Assembly: GCA_029880325.1 (NCBI GenBank)
Contig: JAOUOP010000010.1
Coordinates: 62,001 to 126,000 of the forward strand
Reading direction: 5' to 3'
Source: Myxococcales bacterium
Lineage (GTDB): Bacteria; Myxococcota_A; Polyangia; Polyangiales; JAFGIB01
Length of the DNA stretch: 64,000 bases
Shown in pieces: positions 32,878-43,585 of the stretch. How positions within the stretch are numbered: position 1 is the first letter of the stretch; every line of letters begins with the position of its first letter. Position numbers and translations under genes: made by a program. The notes under the pieces are model-generated. The model had not been told where the DNA came from and made no database searches. It saw only the letters and a list, made by a program, of their open reading frames with translations.

Positions 32878-34426
32878 GCTGAGCCTGGGGCAGATCCTGG
32901 ACGAGGGCCTTGCCCAGGAGTTGATCGGCGATCCCGATGTGCGGGTGCGTGGCGTGCGTTTCGATTCGCGCGCGGTCGAGCCCGGTGAGCTCTTCGCAGC
33001 TTTGCCCGGCGTCACGCGACACGGTGAACAGTTCATCGACGACGCGGTGGCGCGAGGCGCGGCGGCTGTGATCTCCGATCGGCGCCGCGAGTGTTCGGTA
33101 CCGCTGCTGCTTGCGGACGACGTGCTGGCGGCACTGGCCGCGGTTGCGCGTCGCCTCTACGACGACCCCAGCACAGGGCTCGCCGTCGTCGGTATTACGG
33201 GCACCAACGGCAAGACCACCACGTCGTTCTTGATCGAGTCCATGCTGCAGCACCTGGGCGCGCGCCCGGCGGTGATCGGCTCGGTCAACTTCCGCGCCCC
33301 CGGCGGCGTGCGCCCGGCGACCCACACCACGCCCATGGCCGATGACTTGATGCGCCTGACGCGCTGGGCGGTGGACAGCGGCGCCACCCATCTGGTGCTC
33401 GAGGTTTCGAGCCACGGCCTGGCGATGCGCCGCGCCGACGGCCTGCACTACCGCGTGGCGGCCTTCACCAACCTCTCCCAGGACCACCTGGACTACCACG
33501 GCGACTTCGAGGCCTACGGTGCCGCCAAGGCCCGCCTCTTCACCGACCTACAGCCCCAGGCCAGCGTGATCAACGTGGACGACGCCTTCGGCGCCCAGCT
33601 GGCCGCGCGCCTCCGGCAGCAGCAGCAGGGGGGGCGCCTTTATCGCGTCAGCCGCCGCGCCGACGTCGAGGCCGAGCTGCGTGTGCTCGAGCTGCGCTCC
33701 GGCGCCGACGGCATCGTCGCACGCGTGGCGACGCCGCTGGGCGAGGGCGAGCTTCGCAGTCCCCTGCTCGGCGACCATAACGTCGAAAACCTGATGGTGG
33801 CCCTGGGCTGCGGTTTGGCTCTGGGTGAATCGCTCGAAGCGGTGCTCGAGAGCCTGTCGGCAGCGCCCGGCGCCCCGGGGCGTCTCGAGCGTGTCCAGAG
33901 CCAGCGCTGCCTGGTCCTGGTGGACTATGCCCACACACCCGACGCCCTTTCGCGCGCGCTGGCTGCGCTCAGGCCTTTGACCTCGGGGCGCCTGCTCAGC
34001 GTCTTCGGCTGCGGCGGCGACCGCGACCGTGGCAAACGACCGATGATGGGGCGCGCCGCCATCGAAGGCGCCGACCTGGCGATCGTGACCGACGACAACC
34101 CCCGCACCGAAGACCCCGCGGCGATTTGCGAGGCCGTGGTGGCGGCTATGGACGGGGCGGGGGTTGCGCGGCTCGAGCCCGCGCAGTTGGCGGCCGCTGA
34201 GCGCGGCTATCTGGTGGCCAGGCCCCGGGACGTCGCCATTGAACTGGCGCTGTCGGCGGCGCGGCCGGGCGACACGGTTCTGATCGCGGGCAAGGGCCAC
34301 GAAGACTACCAGATCCTCGGCACGCAGAAGTTTCCCTTCGACGACCGGGTCGTGGCGCGGCGCGTGCTTCGCGCGCTGGAGGCCGCTGTCGGCGGAGGGG
34401 AGAAGTCGACGGGAGGCAAGGACTGA
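32870..34426 (+). CDS. murE: UDP-MurNAc-tripeptide ligase MurE, meso-DAP type
   Basis: This 518-residue Mur ligase has the N-terminal FDSRAVEPGELF uridine-binding region, the ATP loop GITGTNGKTTTSF, HTTPMADDLMR and a central LEVSSHGLAMRR block. In the C-terminal domain the DNPRTEDP motif specifies meso-diaminopimelate as the third residue, so the peptidoglycan is of the Gram-negative type. It adds this amino acid to UDP-MurNAc-L-Ala-D-Glu in the cytoplasm. The start overlaps ftsI by eight bases and the stop shares one base with the murF start. Confidence 0.95.
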   Translation: MTELSLGQILDEGLAQELIGDPDVRVRGVRFDSRAVEPGELFAALPGVTRHGEQFIDDAVARGAAAVISDRRRECSVPLLLADDVLAALAAVARRLYDDPSTGLAVVGITGTNGKTTTSFLIESMLQHLGARPAVIGSVNFRAPGGVRPATHTTPMADDLMRLTRWAVDSGATHLVLEVSSHGLAMRRADGLHYRVAAFTNLSQDHLDYHGDFEAYGAAKARLFTDLQPQASVINVDDAFGAQLAARLRQQQQGGRLYRVSRRADVEAELRVLELRSGADGIVARVATPLGEGELRSPLLGDHNVENLMVALGCGLALGESLEAVLESLSAAPGAPGRLERVQSQRCLVLVDYAHTPDALSRALAALRPLTSGRLLSVFGCGGDRDRGKRPMMGRAAIEGADLAIVTDDNPRTEDPAAICEAVVAAMDGAGVARLEPAQLAAAERGYLVARPRDVAIELALSAARPGDTVLIAGKGHEDYQILGTQKFPFDDRVVARRVLRALEAAVGGGEKSTGGKD

Positions 34427-35862
34427 TGGCCACGCCGATCCCGGAAAATAGCGTGCGTTTCACTTTGAGTGAACTCGCGGCGATCGTCGGCGGTGAGCTG
34501 CGGGGCGGGGCGGCGGAGGCTGGGCTTTGCGGTGTGGTCACCGACTCGCGCAGGGTGGCGCCGGGCAATCTCTACGTGGCCCTGCGCGGCGCGCACCACG
34601 ATGGTCACCGCTTCGCGGCCCAGGCGCTGCAGGCGGGCGCCGCCGCGGTCCTGATCGACGAGCCGGCGTCGCGGCCGGCGCACGGGGCGGCCGTGGTGGT
34701 CGCCGATACGTTGAAGGCGCTGGGCGCGCTGGCGGCCGAGCATCGGCGTCGCTGGGGCGGGCGCGTGGTCGCCATCACCGGTTCGGCAGGCAAGACCACG
34801 ACCAAGGAGATGACCTTTGCGGCGCTGTCGGCCCTGGGGCTGCGGGTGGCGCGCACCGAGGGCAATCTCAACAACCGCATCGGCGTCCCCATGTCGCTGC
34901 TGGCCATCGACGAAGGCGTCGAGCTCGCCGTGCTCGAGCTGGGCACCAGCGCTGCGGGCGAGATCGCGACCCTCGCCAGCATCTGTGCGCCCCAGGTGGC
35001 TGCCGTCACCTGCGCTGCGGTCGCTCATACCGAGGGCTTGGGCACGCTAGAGGACGTGGCACGCGAGAAGATGTCGCTCCTGGCGTCGTTGCCAGCCGGG
35101 GGCGTGGCCCTCTACAACGCCGATGACGCTGCGTTGGGCGCCGAACTCGGAGCCGTGACCGCCAAACTTCGCTCCTTTGGTCGCGGCGAGGCTGCGGACG
35201 TGCGCATCGCCTCCGAGACGCTGACCCCACAGCCGAGTTCGCGCGCCGAGCTGCGTATCGCGGGTCGCGCGCAGCCGCTTGTGCTGGAGCTGTCGCTCTT
35301 CGGGCCAGGGCCCGTGCTCGACGCCGCCGCCGCCATGGCGATCGTCGAAGCTTTGGTCGGTGATGCCCAGCTCGAGCGCGCTGCCGCCGCACTGGCCGCT
35401 CTGCCGCCGGTGCCCGGCCGGCTGTGCCCACAGGAGCTGCCCGGCGGCGCGCTGCTGCTAGACGACAGCTACAACGCCAACCCGGCATCGGTGGCCGCCT
35501 CAATGCAAACCACGAGTCAACTGGCACACGCGCGCGGCGGTCGCGCCCTGGCCGCGCTCGGCGACATGGGCGAGTTGGGCGCCGAATCCGGCGTCGAGCA
35601 CCGGCGGGTAGGGCGCCGTGCCGCGCAGCTCGGCTTTGCCGCCCTCTATTGCTACGGCCCCGAGATGGCCCAGGCCGTCGAGGCCGCGCAGGCGGCCGCC
35701 GGCTGCGCCTCCGAGCTGCGCGCTCGGCACTTCGACCACAAGGACGCGCTGGTCTCGGCCCTGGGGCCCCAGCTGCGCGCGGGCGACGTGGTGCTGATCA
35801 AGGGCTCGCGCTCGCTCGCCATGGAAACGGTGGTCGAGGCGCTCAGTGGGGGTGGGTCGTGA
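34426..35862 (+). CDS. murF: UDP-MurNAc-pentapeptide synthetase MurF
   Basis: This 478-residue ligase adds D-Ala-D-Ala to the UDP-MurNAc tripeptide. It shows VVTDSRRVAPGNLYVAL, the ATP loop AITGSAGKTTTKEM, the EGNLNNRIGVPMSLL block typical of MurF, and DDSYNANPASVAASM in the third domain. All are intact. It starts at the last base of murE and ends overlapping the GTG start of mraY, consistent with one polycistronic message. The D-Ala-D-Ala ligase gene that feeds it is not in the cluster. Confidence 0.95.
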   Translation: MATPIPENSVRFTLSELAAIVGGELRGGAAEAGLCGVVTDSRRVAPGNLYVALRGAHHDGHRFAAQALQAGAAAVLIDEPASRPAHGAAVVVADTLKALGALAAEHRRRWGGRVVAITGSAGKTTTKEMTFAALSALGLRVARTEGNLNNRIGVPMSLLAIDEGVELAVLELGTSAAGEIATLASICAPQVAAVTCAAVAHTEGLGTLEDVAREKMSLLASLPAGGVALYNADDAALGAELGAVTAKLRSFGRGEAADVRIASETLTPQPSSRAELRIAGRAQPLVLELSLFGPGPVLDAAAAMAIVEALVGDAQLERAAAALAALPPVPGRLCPQELPGGALLLDDSYNANPASVAASMQTTSQLAHARGGRALAALGDMGELGAESGVEHRRVGRRAAQLGFAALYCYGPEMAQAVEAAQAAAGCASELRARHFDHKDALVSALGPQLRAGDVVLIKGSRSLAMETVVEALSGGGS

Positions 35863-36986
35863 TCTACTACCTGCTCTATCCGCTGGCCGAAAACGACTCG
35901 CTGTCGTTTCTGAACGTGCTGCGTTACGTGCCCTTCCGCGTGCTGTCGGCCACGATGACAGCGATGCTGCTGACCTTCGGGCTCTACCCGTGGTTCATCC
36001 GTACGCTGCAGTCCAAGCAGATCGGTCAGGTGGTGCGTGACGACGGCCCCGAGAGCCACTTCTCCAAGGCCGGCACGCCCACGATGGGAGGGTCGCTGAT
36101 CCTGCTGGCGTTGATCGGCGCCACCGTCCTGTGGGCCGATCCGCGCAACACCATGGTGTGGCTGGTGACTGTGGTGACCGCGCTTTACGGCGCCATCGGC
36201 TACACCGACGACGCCCTGAAGATCAAACGCAAGAGCTCCGGTGGGCTTTCGACCCGGGGCAAGCTGGCGCTGCAGTTCCCCATCGCCATCGGCGTCTGCG
36301 TCTACCTCTGGTACGGCGACAGCGGCCTTCCGAGTGACTGGATCGCCCTGCGCGAGCGCTTGGCCGTGCCCTTCGTGGCCTTCGAGAAGCATCCCATGGA
36401 GCTCAGTCCCTGGCTCTACGTGATCTTCGGCGCCATCGTGATCGTCGGCACCAGTAACGCCGTCAACCTCACCGACGGTCTCGACGGCCTGGCCATCGGT
36501 CCGGTGATGATCAACGCGGGCACCTACATGGTGCTCTCGTATCTGGCGGGTCTGACGCTCTTCGGCTTCGACATGGCCCGCTACCTCGACATCCCTTCCA
36601 TCGGCAGCGCCAGCGAGCTGTCGGTGCTGTGCGGTGCCCTGATCGGCGCCGGCGTGGGCTTCCTCTGGTACAACACCTACCCGGCCCAGGTTTTCATGGG
36701 GGATGTGGGGGCGCTGGCCCTGGGCGGAACTCTCGGCACCATCGCGCTGCTGACCAAGAACGAACTGCTGTCGGTGTTGCTGGGCGGCATTTTCGTGATC
36801 GAGGCGGTGAGCGTGATCGGTCAGGTCATCGCCTTCAAGTTCTTCGGTCGCCGCATCTTCCTGATGGCTCCGATCCACCATCACTTCGAGAAGAAAGGCT
36901 GGGCCGAGCCCAAGGTCATCGTTCGCTTTTGGATCATCTCCATCATGCTCGCCATCGCGAGCCTGGCCACGTTGAAGTTGAGGTAG
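35859..36986 (+). CDS. mraY: phospho-MurNAc-pentapeptide-transferase MraY
   Basis: This 375-residue integral membrane enzyme makes lipid I from undecaprenyl phosphate and UDP-MurNAc-pentapeptide. About ten hydrophobic segments are visible. Hallmarks are KAGTPTMGGSLI, the Asp pair in YTDDALKI, NAVNLTDGLDGLA, and the C-terminal APIHHHFEKKGW and VIVRFWIIS. The GTG at 35859 overlaps the murF stop and gives the standard N-terminus IYYLLYPLAE; the longer open frame upstream is murF read out of frame. The stop precedes murD by two bases. Confidence 0.95.
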   Translation: MIYYLLYPLAENDSLSFLNVLRYVPFRVLSATMTAMLLTFGLYPWFIRTLQSKQIGQVVRDDGPESHFSKAGTPTMGGSLILLALIGATVLWADPRNTMVWLVTVVTALYGAIGYTDDALKIKRKSSGGLSTRGKLALQFPIAIGVCVYLWYGDSGLPSDWIALRERLAVPFVAFEKHPMELSPWLYVIFGAIVIVGTSNAVNLTDGLDGLAIGPVMINAGTYMVLSYLAGLTLFGFDMARYLDIPSIGSASELSVLCGALIGAGVGFLWYNTYPAQVFMGDVGALALGGTLGTIALLTKNELLSVLLGGIFVIEAVSVIGQVIAFKFFGRRIFLMAPIHHHFEKKGWAEPKVIVRFWIISIMLAIASLATLKLR

Positions 36987-36988
36987 CC

Positions 36989-38359
36989 ATGACCTGGTCG
37001 CAAAAGCGCGTGGTGGTGGTGGGTCTCGGCGCTAGCGGTGTGGCGGCCGCCGAGCATCTGCTCGCCGAGGGCGCCCGTGTCGTGGCCAATGACAGCCGCG
37101 AGGCGGCGAAGCTCAGCGCCGCAGCTCAGGCGCTGGCAGGCAAGGGGGCCGAGCTGGCCCTGGGGGGACATGCCGCGAGCGTCTTCGAAAACGCCGACGC
37201 CATCCTGGTCTCGCCGGGCGTGCCAAAACTTTTGGTCCTGGCCGAGGCACAAGCGCGCGGCGTGCCGATCTTGAGCGAGGTGGAGCTCGCGGCCCGTGAA
37301 ATCAGCGCCACCCTGATCGGCATCACCGGCACCAACGCCAAGAGTACGGTCACCACGTTGGTGGGTGAAATGTGCCAGCGCTCGGGACGGCCGAGCTTCG
37401 TGGGCGGCAATCTCGGCGAGCCGCTCACAAGCGTTCTCGGTACTCGCGCGGCGGAGGCCGGCGGTTACGTTGTGGTCGAACTCAGCAGCTTTCAGTTGGA
37501 ACACGTCGAAAAGCTGCATCCCCACTGCGCCGCCCTACTCAACCTCAGCGACGATCACCTCGACCGCTACGCGGACTTCGACGCCTACGCGGCGGCCAAG
37601 GCCGAGATCTTTCGCAACCAGCAACCCACAGACACGGCCGTGGTGCCCTTTGGTGACGCTCGCTGCGCGGAGCTCGCTGCCCGCGGCCAAGGCCGCCTCG
37701 CTTGCTATGGTGGCAGCGGCGGTGAGGTGCGCATCGAGGGCGAGGCCCTGGTCGATGTCGAGAGTGGACTGCGCGTGCCCACCGACGCAATCGGCCTGCG
37801 CGGTCGGCTCAACCTGGAAAACGCCTGCGCTGCGGTGCTGCTGGCGCGGGCGGCAGGCGTCGATCACGGGGCCATTGAAGCGGCCCTGCGCGCTTTCCGG
37901 GGCCTGCCCCACCGCATGCAACAGGTGGCCGTGGTGGAGGGGGTCGAGTACATCGACGACTCCAAGGCGACCAATGTGGGGGCCGCGGTGGCCGCGGTGG
38001 CGGCCCTGGCCCAGCGGCCTTCGGGGCGGCCGATTCTGATCGCCGGCGGTCGCCACAAGGGTGGAAGCTATGCCGAGCTGGCCACGGCGCTTGCGAGTTG
38101 CGGCGGCTCGGTCGTGGTGTTGGGCGAGGCGGCCGAGTTGATCGAGCGCGAGCTGGATGTCGCCGGCGTCGAGCACCGGCGCGCCGAGGACTTGCCGCGA
38201 GCGGTGGGTGTCGCCGCCGCTATGGCGCGGTCCGGTGACGTGGTGCTGCTTTCGCCCGCCTGTTCCAGTTTCGACATGTTTCGGTCTTTCGCCGAGCGTG
38301 GCGAGGTCTTCGCGGCGGCGGTCGCGAAGCTAGCGCGGGGAGTCGAGCCATGGGCCTGA
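36989..38359 (+). CDS. murD: UDP-MurNAc-L-alanine:D-glutamate ligase MurD
   Basis: This 456-residue ligase has an N-terminal Rossmann-like domain (VVVVGLGASGVAAAEHL), ISPG-like VSPGVP, the ATP loop GITGTNAKSTVTT (with serine-threonine in place of the usual double threonine) and GGNLGEPL. The ELSSFQLE block and NLSDDHLDRY follow, then YIDDSKATN and SPACSSFDMF. It adds D-glutamate to UDP-MurNAc-L-Ala. The ATG at 36989 follows a GAGG. An apparent upstream extension is the antecedent mraY sequence in another frame. It overlaps ftsW by ten bases. Confidence 0.95.
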   Translation: MTWSQKRVVVVGLGASGVAAAEHLLAEGARVVANDSREAAKLSAAAQALAGKGAELALGGHAASVFENADAILVSPGVPKLLVLAEAQARGVPILSEVELAAREISATLIGITGTNAKSTVTTLVGEMCQRSGRPSFVGGNLGEPLTSVLGTRAAEAGGYVVVELSSFQLEHVEKLHPHCAALLNLSDDHLDRYADFDAYAAAKAEIFRNQQPTDTAVVPFGDARCAELAARGQGRLACYGGSGGEVRIEGEALVDVESGLRVPTDAIGLRGRLNLENACAAVLLARAAGVDHGAIEAALRAFRGLPHRMQQVAVVEGVEYIDDSKATNVGAAVAAVAALAQRPSGRPILIAGGRHKGGSYAELATALASCGGSVVVLGEAAELIERELDVAGVEHRRAEDLPRAVGVAAAMARSGDVVLLSPACSSFDMFRSFAERGEVFAAAVAKLARGVEPWA

Positions 38360-39753
38360 CGCAGCGACTGGGGCGAACCGGCAGTGACAAAGCGGCCAGC
38401 GCAAACCGCAAGGCCGGCGCGCGCACTTCACGTCCCGAGCGCGGCGACGCCAAAAACCCAAAGCCGCGCCGGACCAATGCGCGCCGTAGCAGCTTCGGTG
38501 ACGCGCCCGCAGCCCCCCGCCGATCCCTGCGCCAGCGCTTCGCGGAACTGTGGCAGCGCATCGACGGCGAGCGCGCTGCCAAGTGGCCCGAGGTCACGGG
38601 ACCGGCCGATGCCGTGCTGATGGGCACCGTGGTGGCCCTGGTCGCTTTTGGCGTGGTGATGGTCTACAGCGCCAGCGCGGTACTGGCCTACAGCCGCCAC
38701 GACACCGGCCAGTACTACTTGATCCGCCAGGGGATTTTCGCGGCCGTGGGGCTGCCCACCATGGTGCTGCTGGCGCGCTTCGACTACCACCGTCTGCGTG
38801 GGCTGACCTATGTGATGCTCGGCGGCGCCACGGGTCTGCTCTTTCTCTCTGCCTTTGGTCTCGGCAAAACCGCCGGCGGGGCTTCGCGCTGGATCCGTCT
38901 GGGACCCATCAACATCCAGCCCGCCGAGATCGTCAAGGTCGCCATGATCTGCTGGCTGGCCTACTCGCTGTCCAAGAAGCGCGAACAAATTCGCAGCTTC
39001 TCGGTGGGCTTTCTGCCGCACGTGCTGATGGCGGGTTTTCTGATGGTGCTGTGCTTGAAGCAGCCCGACTTCGGTAGCGCCGTGATGATCGCGCTTCTGA
39101 CCTTCGTGCTGCTCTTCACCGCCGGGGCGCGCCTGGGCTACATGCTGGGCGCGGGCATGTTGGCGCTGCCGATTGTCTATTACCTGGTCACCAGCTCCGA
39201 ATATCGCATGCGCCGCATCACGGCCTTTCTCGAACCCTTCGAGCATCGCTACACCGCGGGTTATCAGATCGCCGAGTCCTTGATGAGCTTCGGCTCCGGC
39301 GGCGTCACCGGCATCGGCCTGGGCGACAGCCGCCAAAAGCTCTTCTTCCTGCCGGAGGCCCACACCGACTTCATCAGCGCCATCGTCGGCGAGGAGCTGG
39401 GTTTCATGGGCTTTTTGGGGTTGGTCGGCTTCTTTCTCTTGCTGGTGGTGCGCGGCCTGCGCGCCGCCTACCGGGCGCCCGACGACTACGGGACCTATCT
39501 GGCCGTCGGCGTGACCATGTTCGTGGGTTTGCAGGCCTTCACCAACCTGGCGGTGGCGGTGGGGCTTTTGCCGACCAAGGGCCTGGTGCTTCCTTTCATC
39601 AGCTACGGAGGCTCGGCGCTGCTCGTCAACTGTGCGGCGATCGGCATCCTGCTCAACGTTTCCCGTCCCCGACGCGGCGCTCCCATGTCCGCGATGCGGG
39701 CGTCGCGCGGCAAGTCCAACCTGCGCGTGGCGTCGGCCGGAGGTGTGTCATGA
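38350..39753 (+). CDS. ftsW: septal glycosyltransferase FtsW with long basic N-terminus
   Basis: This 467-residue SEDS protein has about ten membrane segments, starting near residue 93 with AVLMGTVVALVAFGVVMVYSAS. Conserved parts include GGASRWIRLGPINIQPAEIVK, KQPDFGSAVMI, the EAHTDFISAIVGEELG loop and KGLVLPFISYGGSAL at the end. It polymerises lipid II at the septum with FtsI. The first about 90 residues are a cytoplasmic tail very rich in Arg, Lys and Pro, longer than usual, which could bind other division proteins or nucleic acid. It overlaps murD and murG, so it is coupled to both. Confidence 0.93.
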   Translation: MGLTQRLGRTGSDKAASANRKAGARTSRPERGDAKNPKPRRTNARRSSFGDAPAAPRRSLRQRFAELWQRIDGERAAKWPEVTGPADAVLMGTVVALVAFGVVMVYSASAVLAYSRHDTGQYYLIRQGIFAAVGLPTMVLLARFDYHRLRGLTYVMLGGATGLLFLSAFGLGKTAGGASRWIRLGPINIQPAEIVKVAMICWLAYSLSKKREQIRSFSVGFLPHVLMAGFLMVLCLKQPDFGSAVMIALLTFVLLFTAGARLGYMLGAGMLALPIVYYLVTSSEYRMRRITAFLEPFEHRYTAGYQIAESLMSFGSGGVTGIGLGDSRQKLFFLPEAHTDFISAIVGEELGFMGFLGLVGFFLLLVVRGLRAAYRAPDDYGTYLAVGVTMFVGLQAFTNLAVAVGLLPTKGLVLPFISYGGSALLVNCAAIGILLNVSRPRRGAPMSAMRASRGKSNLRVASAGGVS

Positions 39754-41087
39754 TCCAGAAGATCCTTGTGGCAGGTGGCGGAACCGGAGGTCATCTCTTC
39801 CCCGGCATCGCGGTGGTCGAGGAACTCAGGCGCCGCAAGCCCGAGCTGGAGGTGCTCTTCGTGGGCACCGATCGGGGCCTGGAGCAGCGCGTGCTCGGCG
39901 CCCTCGGTGAGCGCTTCGTGGCGCTGGAGGTCAAACCGCTGCTGGGGCAGAGCAGGGTGGGCCTTTTGCGCAACCTGGTCTCGCTGCCGGCCTCGGCGCT
40001 GACGGCGCTGTCGCTGCTGCGCTCCTTTCGGCCCGACCTGGTCATCGGTCTGGGCGGCTATGTCTCGGGGCCTGTGCTGCTGGCGGCTGCCGGCATGCGC
40101 GTGCCCACGGTGCTGCTCGAACAAAACGCCCACGTGGGTCTCACCAACCGCTGGTTGGCCAAGACCGTGGGACGGGCCTACCTCACCTACGAAGAGACCA
40201 TCGCCACCTTCGGCGCCCAGCGCGCGCGCGTGCTGGGCAATCCCATCCGCCGCGCTTTTGTCGATGCCGCGCGCCGTGCGGGTCACGACCCCATGGGCGT
40301 CGACGCCCGCGCGCGCAACGTGCTGGTGCTGGGCGGCTCCCAGGGCGCCCGGTCCCTCAACCAGCAGATTCCCGAGGTGCTGGCTCGCGCCGGCGTCGTC
40401 GACCGCGGCCTGCGCATCGTTCACCAATGCGGCGAGGCTGGGGTGGAGTCGGTCACCCGGCGTTACGCCGAGCTGGGCGTCGAGGCCGAGGTCACGCCCT
40501 TCATCGATGACGTGGCGCGCGCCATGATCGACGCGGCGCTGGTAATCGGCCGCGCCGGTGCCACCACCCTGGCCGAACTCTGCGCGGTGGGTCGGCCTGC
40601 GGTGCTGATCCCGCTGCCCACCGCCGCAGAAGATCACCAGGCCCAAAACGCGTTTGCGCTGGAGCGCGCCGGTGCGGCCCTGGCGGTGCGCGAGGCTGAC
40701 TTGAACGTCGAGCGGCTCGCGGGCGAAGTGCGCGACCTCTGCGATGACAGCGAGCGTCGCCGCGCCATGGCCGCCGCCGCCCGCCGTCGCGGTCGCCCCG
40801 ACGCCGCCGCCGCCATCGTCGACGACCTCTTCGAGTGGCTCGGTGTGCACGACGGCAGCGCGCCCACCGGCGAGAGCCCGGCGCCCGGCGAGTCCGACGG
40901 CATTGACCCCGGCACCGCGGTCGAAGCCCAGGCGCCGGCGCGACCGGTCGTGCGCCGGCGCTCGCCGGTCAAGCGCCGCGAGTTGCGGCTGCGACCGGTC
41001 GGTGCTTCACTGGGCGCGGCCCCGGAGCCCGTCTACCCGGCCGCTGGCGGCACGATCCTGGCCCTCGCGCGCGAGGACCGCGCCTAG
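39750..41087 (+). CDS. murG: lipid II synthase MurG with C-terminal extension
   Basis: MurG adds N-acetylglucosamine to lipid I at the inner face of the membrane. The N-terminal VAGGGTGGHLFPGIAV loop, GLGGYVSGPVLLAA and LEQNAHVGLTNR are present. So are GGSQGARSLN, IGRAGATTLAEL and the hydrophobic PLPTAAEDHQAQNA donor site. The enzyme core ends near residue 365. A further about 80 residues are Pro/Ala/Arg rich and look disordered, which makes the protein 445 residues, clearly longer than normal. It overlaps ftsW by ATGA and is followed after 31 bases by murC. Confidence 0.93.
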   Translation: MIQKILVAGGGTGGHLFPGIAVVEELRRRKPELEVLFVGTDRGLEQRVLGALGERFVALEVKPLLGQSRVGLLRNLVSLPASALTALSLLRSFRPDLVIGLGGYVSGPVLLAAAGMRVPTVLLEQNAHVGLTNRWLAKTVGRAYLTYEETIATFGAQRARVLGNPIRRAFVDAARRAGHDPMGVDARARNVLVLGGSQGARSLNQQIPEVLARAGVVDRGLRIVHQCGEAGVESVTRRYAELGVEAEVTPFIDDVARAMIDAALVIGRAGATTLAELCAVGRPAVLIPLPTAAEDHQAQNAFALERAGAALAVREADLNVERLAGEVRDLCDDSERRRAMAAAARRRGRPDAAAAIVDDLFEWLGVHDGSAPTGESPAPGESDGIDPGTAVEAQAPARPVVRRRSPVKRRELRLRPVGASLGAAPEPVYPAAGGTILALAREDRA

Positions 41088-41118
41088 CGCATCGCACTCT
41101 CCCCTTCCGAAGAGCCCC

Positions 41119-42513
<1,395 letters not shown>

Positions 42514-42551
42514 GTCTGGGCCTGTCCGGCGCGAGCCCGAGCCGGCGGTCG

Positions 42552-43442
42552 ATGGCGAGCACGGAAACGCGCAAGGCAAGGAAGGTCAACCGGCGCCGCA
42601 AACCGGCGAGCGAGCCCGCGCCCGAGCGCCCGAATCGGCGCCAGCAGATGCGCGAGGCCCTCGGGCGCCTGGGAAAGCGGCTGGCGTTTCTGAAGCGCCC
42701 GGCGCTCTGGGGTGGTCGCGTGCTGTTGCTGGCGGCGGTGTACGCGGGCACGGTGGCTGCCACGCGCTTGATCGAGCGCCATGTGCGCACTTCGGCGGCC
42801 TTCGCCACCACCGAGATCGTCGTCGACGGCCATTCCCGCCTGGAACGGGAGGAGGTGCTGGGCGCGGCGGGCCTGGCACTGGGCCAAAACGCCTTCGAGG
42901 TCGGCCCCGAGGATGCCGCCAATGCCCTCGAAGCCCATCCCTGGGTGCTCGAGGCCAAGGTGCAAAGGCGCCTGCCCGGCAACTTCCGCATCGAGTTGGA
43001 GGAGCGCGAGGCCGTCGCCCTGCTGGTGCTCGAGCAGACCTTCCTGGTGGGTGACGACGGCAGCGTCTTCAAGCCCCTGGAGCCGGGCGATCCCATCGAC
43101 CTGCCGGTGGTCACGGGCGTCGACGCGGAGCGTTTTCGGGGCGACTTGAAATTCCGCCGTGCGCTGCTGGTCAGCGTGGTCGCGCTCTTGCACGACTACC
43201 GCGATGCGGGCCTGTGGCGGCGCGAACCCATCGCCGAAATTCACGTCGAGGACAGCGCCCATCTCTCGCTCTACGTGGGTGAAGACGCTCTCCTGGTGCG
43301 CCTCGGTGCGCGTCCATTTCGTGAAAAACTGCGACGTCTGCGCGGCATTTTGGATGAAATGAAGCGCGACAAGGCGCGCCCGGCCTACGTCTTCCTCGAC
43401 AATCGACGGCGTCCCGACCGGGTCACTGTGCGCCTGCGTTGA
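42552..43442 (+). CDS. ftsQ: cell division protein FtsQ
   Basis: This 296-residue protein has a basic cytoplasmic tail of about 55 residues, one membrane segment (about 55-75) and a POTRA domain starting near residue 92 with EIVVDGHSRLEREEVL. The conserved HPWVLEAKVQRRLPGNFRIELEEREAVALL and the beta domain follow, ending in VFLDNRRRPDRVTVRLR. FtsQ links early and late division proteins and binds FtsB and FtsL in the periplasm. It starts 38 bases after murC. A gap of 143 bases with a short GGGCGGCTG repeat separates it from ftsA, room for an extra promoter. Confidence 0.92.
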   Translation: MASTETRKARKVNRRRKPASEPAPERPNRRQQMREALGRLGKRLAFLKRPALWGGRVLLLAAVYAGTVAATRLIERHVRTSAAFATTEIVVDGHSRLEREEVLGAAGLALGQNAFEVGPEDAANALEAHPWVLEAKVQRRLPGNFRIELEEREAVALLVLEQTFLVGDDGSVFKPLEPGDPIDLPVVTGVDAERFRGDLKFRRALLVSVVALLHDYRDAGLWRREPIAEIHVEDSAHLSLYVGEDALLVRLGARPFREKLRRLRGILDEMKRDKARPAYVFLDNRRRPDRVTVRLR

Positions 43443-43585
43443 GAATTAAGTTGACGGCCGCGGGGGCGGCGGTCTGCGGGGCGGGTAAACCGGCCACCCA
43501 CATGAATTTGCAAGTTTTTTGGGGCGGCTGGGGCGGCTGTGTATTCCTCGGAGTGGACGTTCCCGAGAGCTGCACGAGAGGGCCA

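Noticed and set aside
39603..40850. Minus-strand frame of 415 codons in the dcw cluster
   Set aside because: Antisense to ftsW and murG; no motif or ribosome site. Similar long antisense frames at 40969-42399, 43385-44539 and 44677-46140 were rejected for the same reason.
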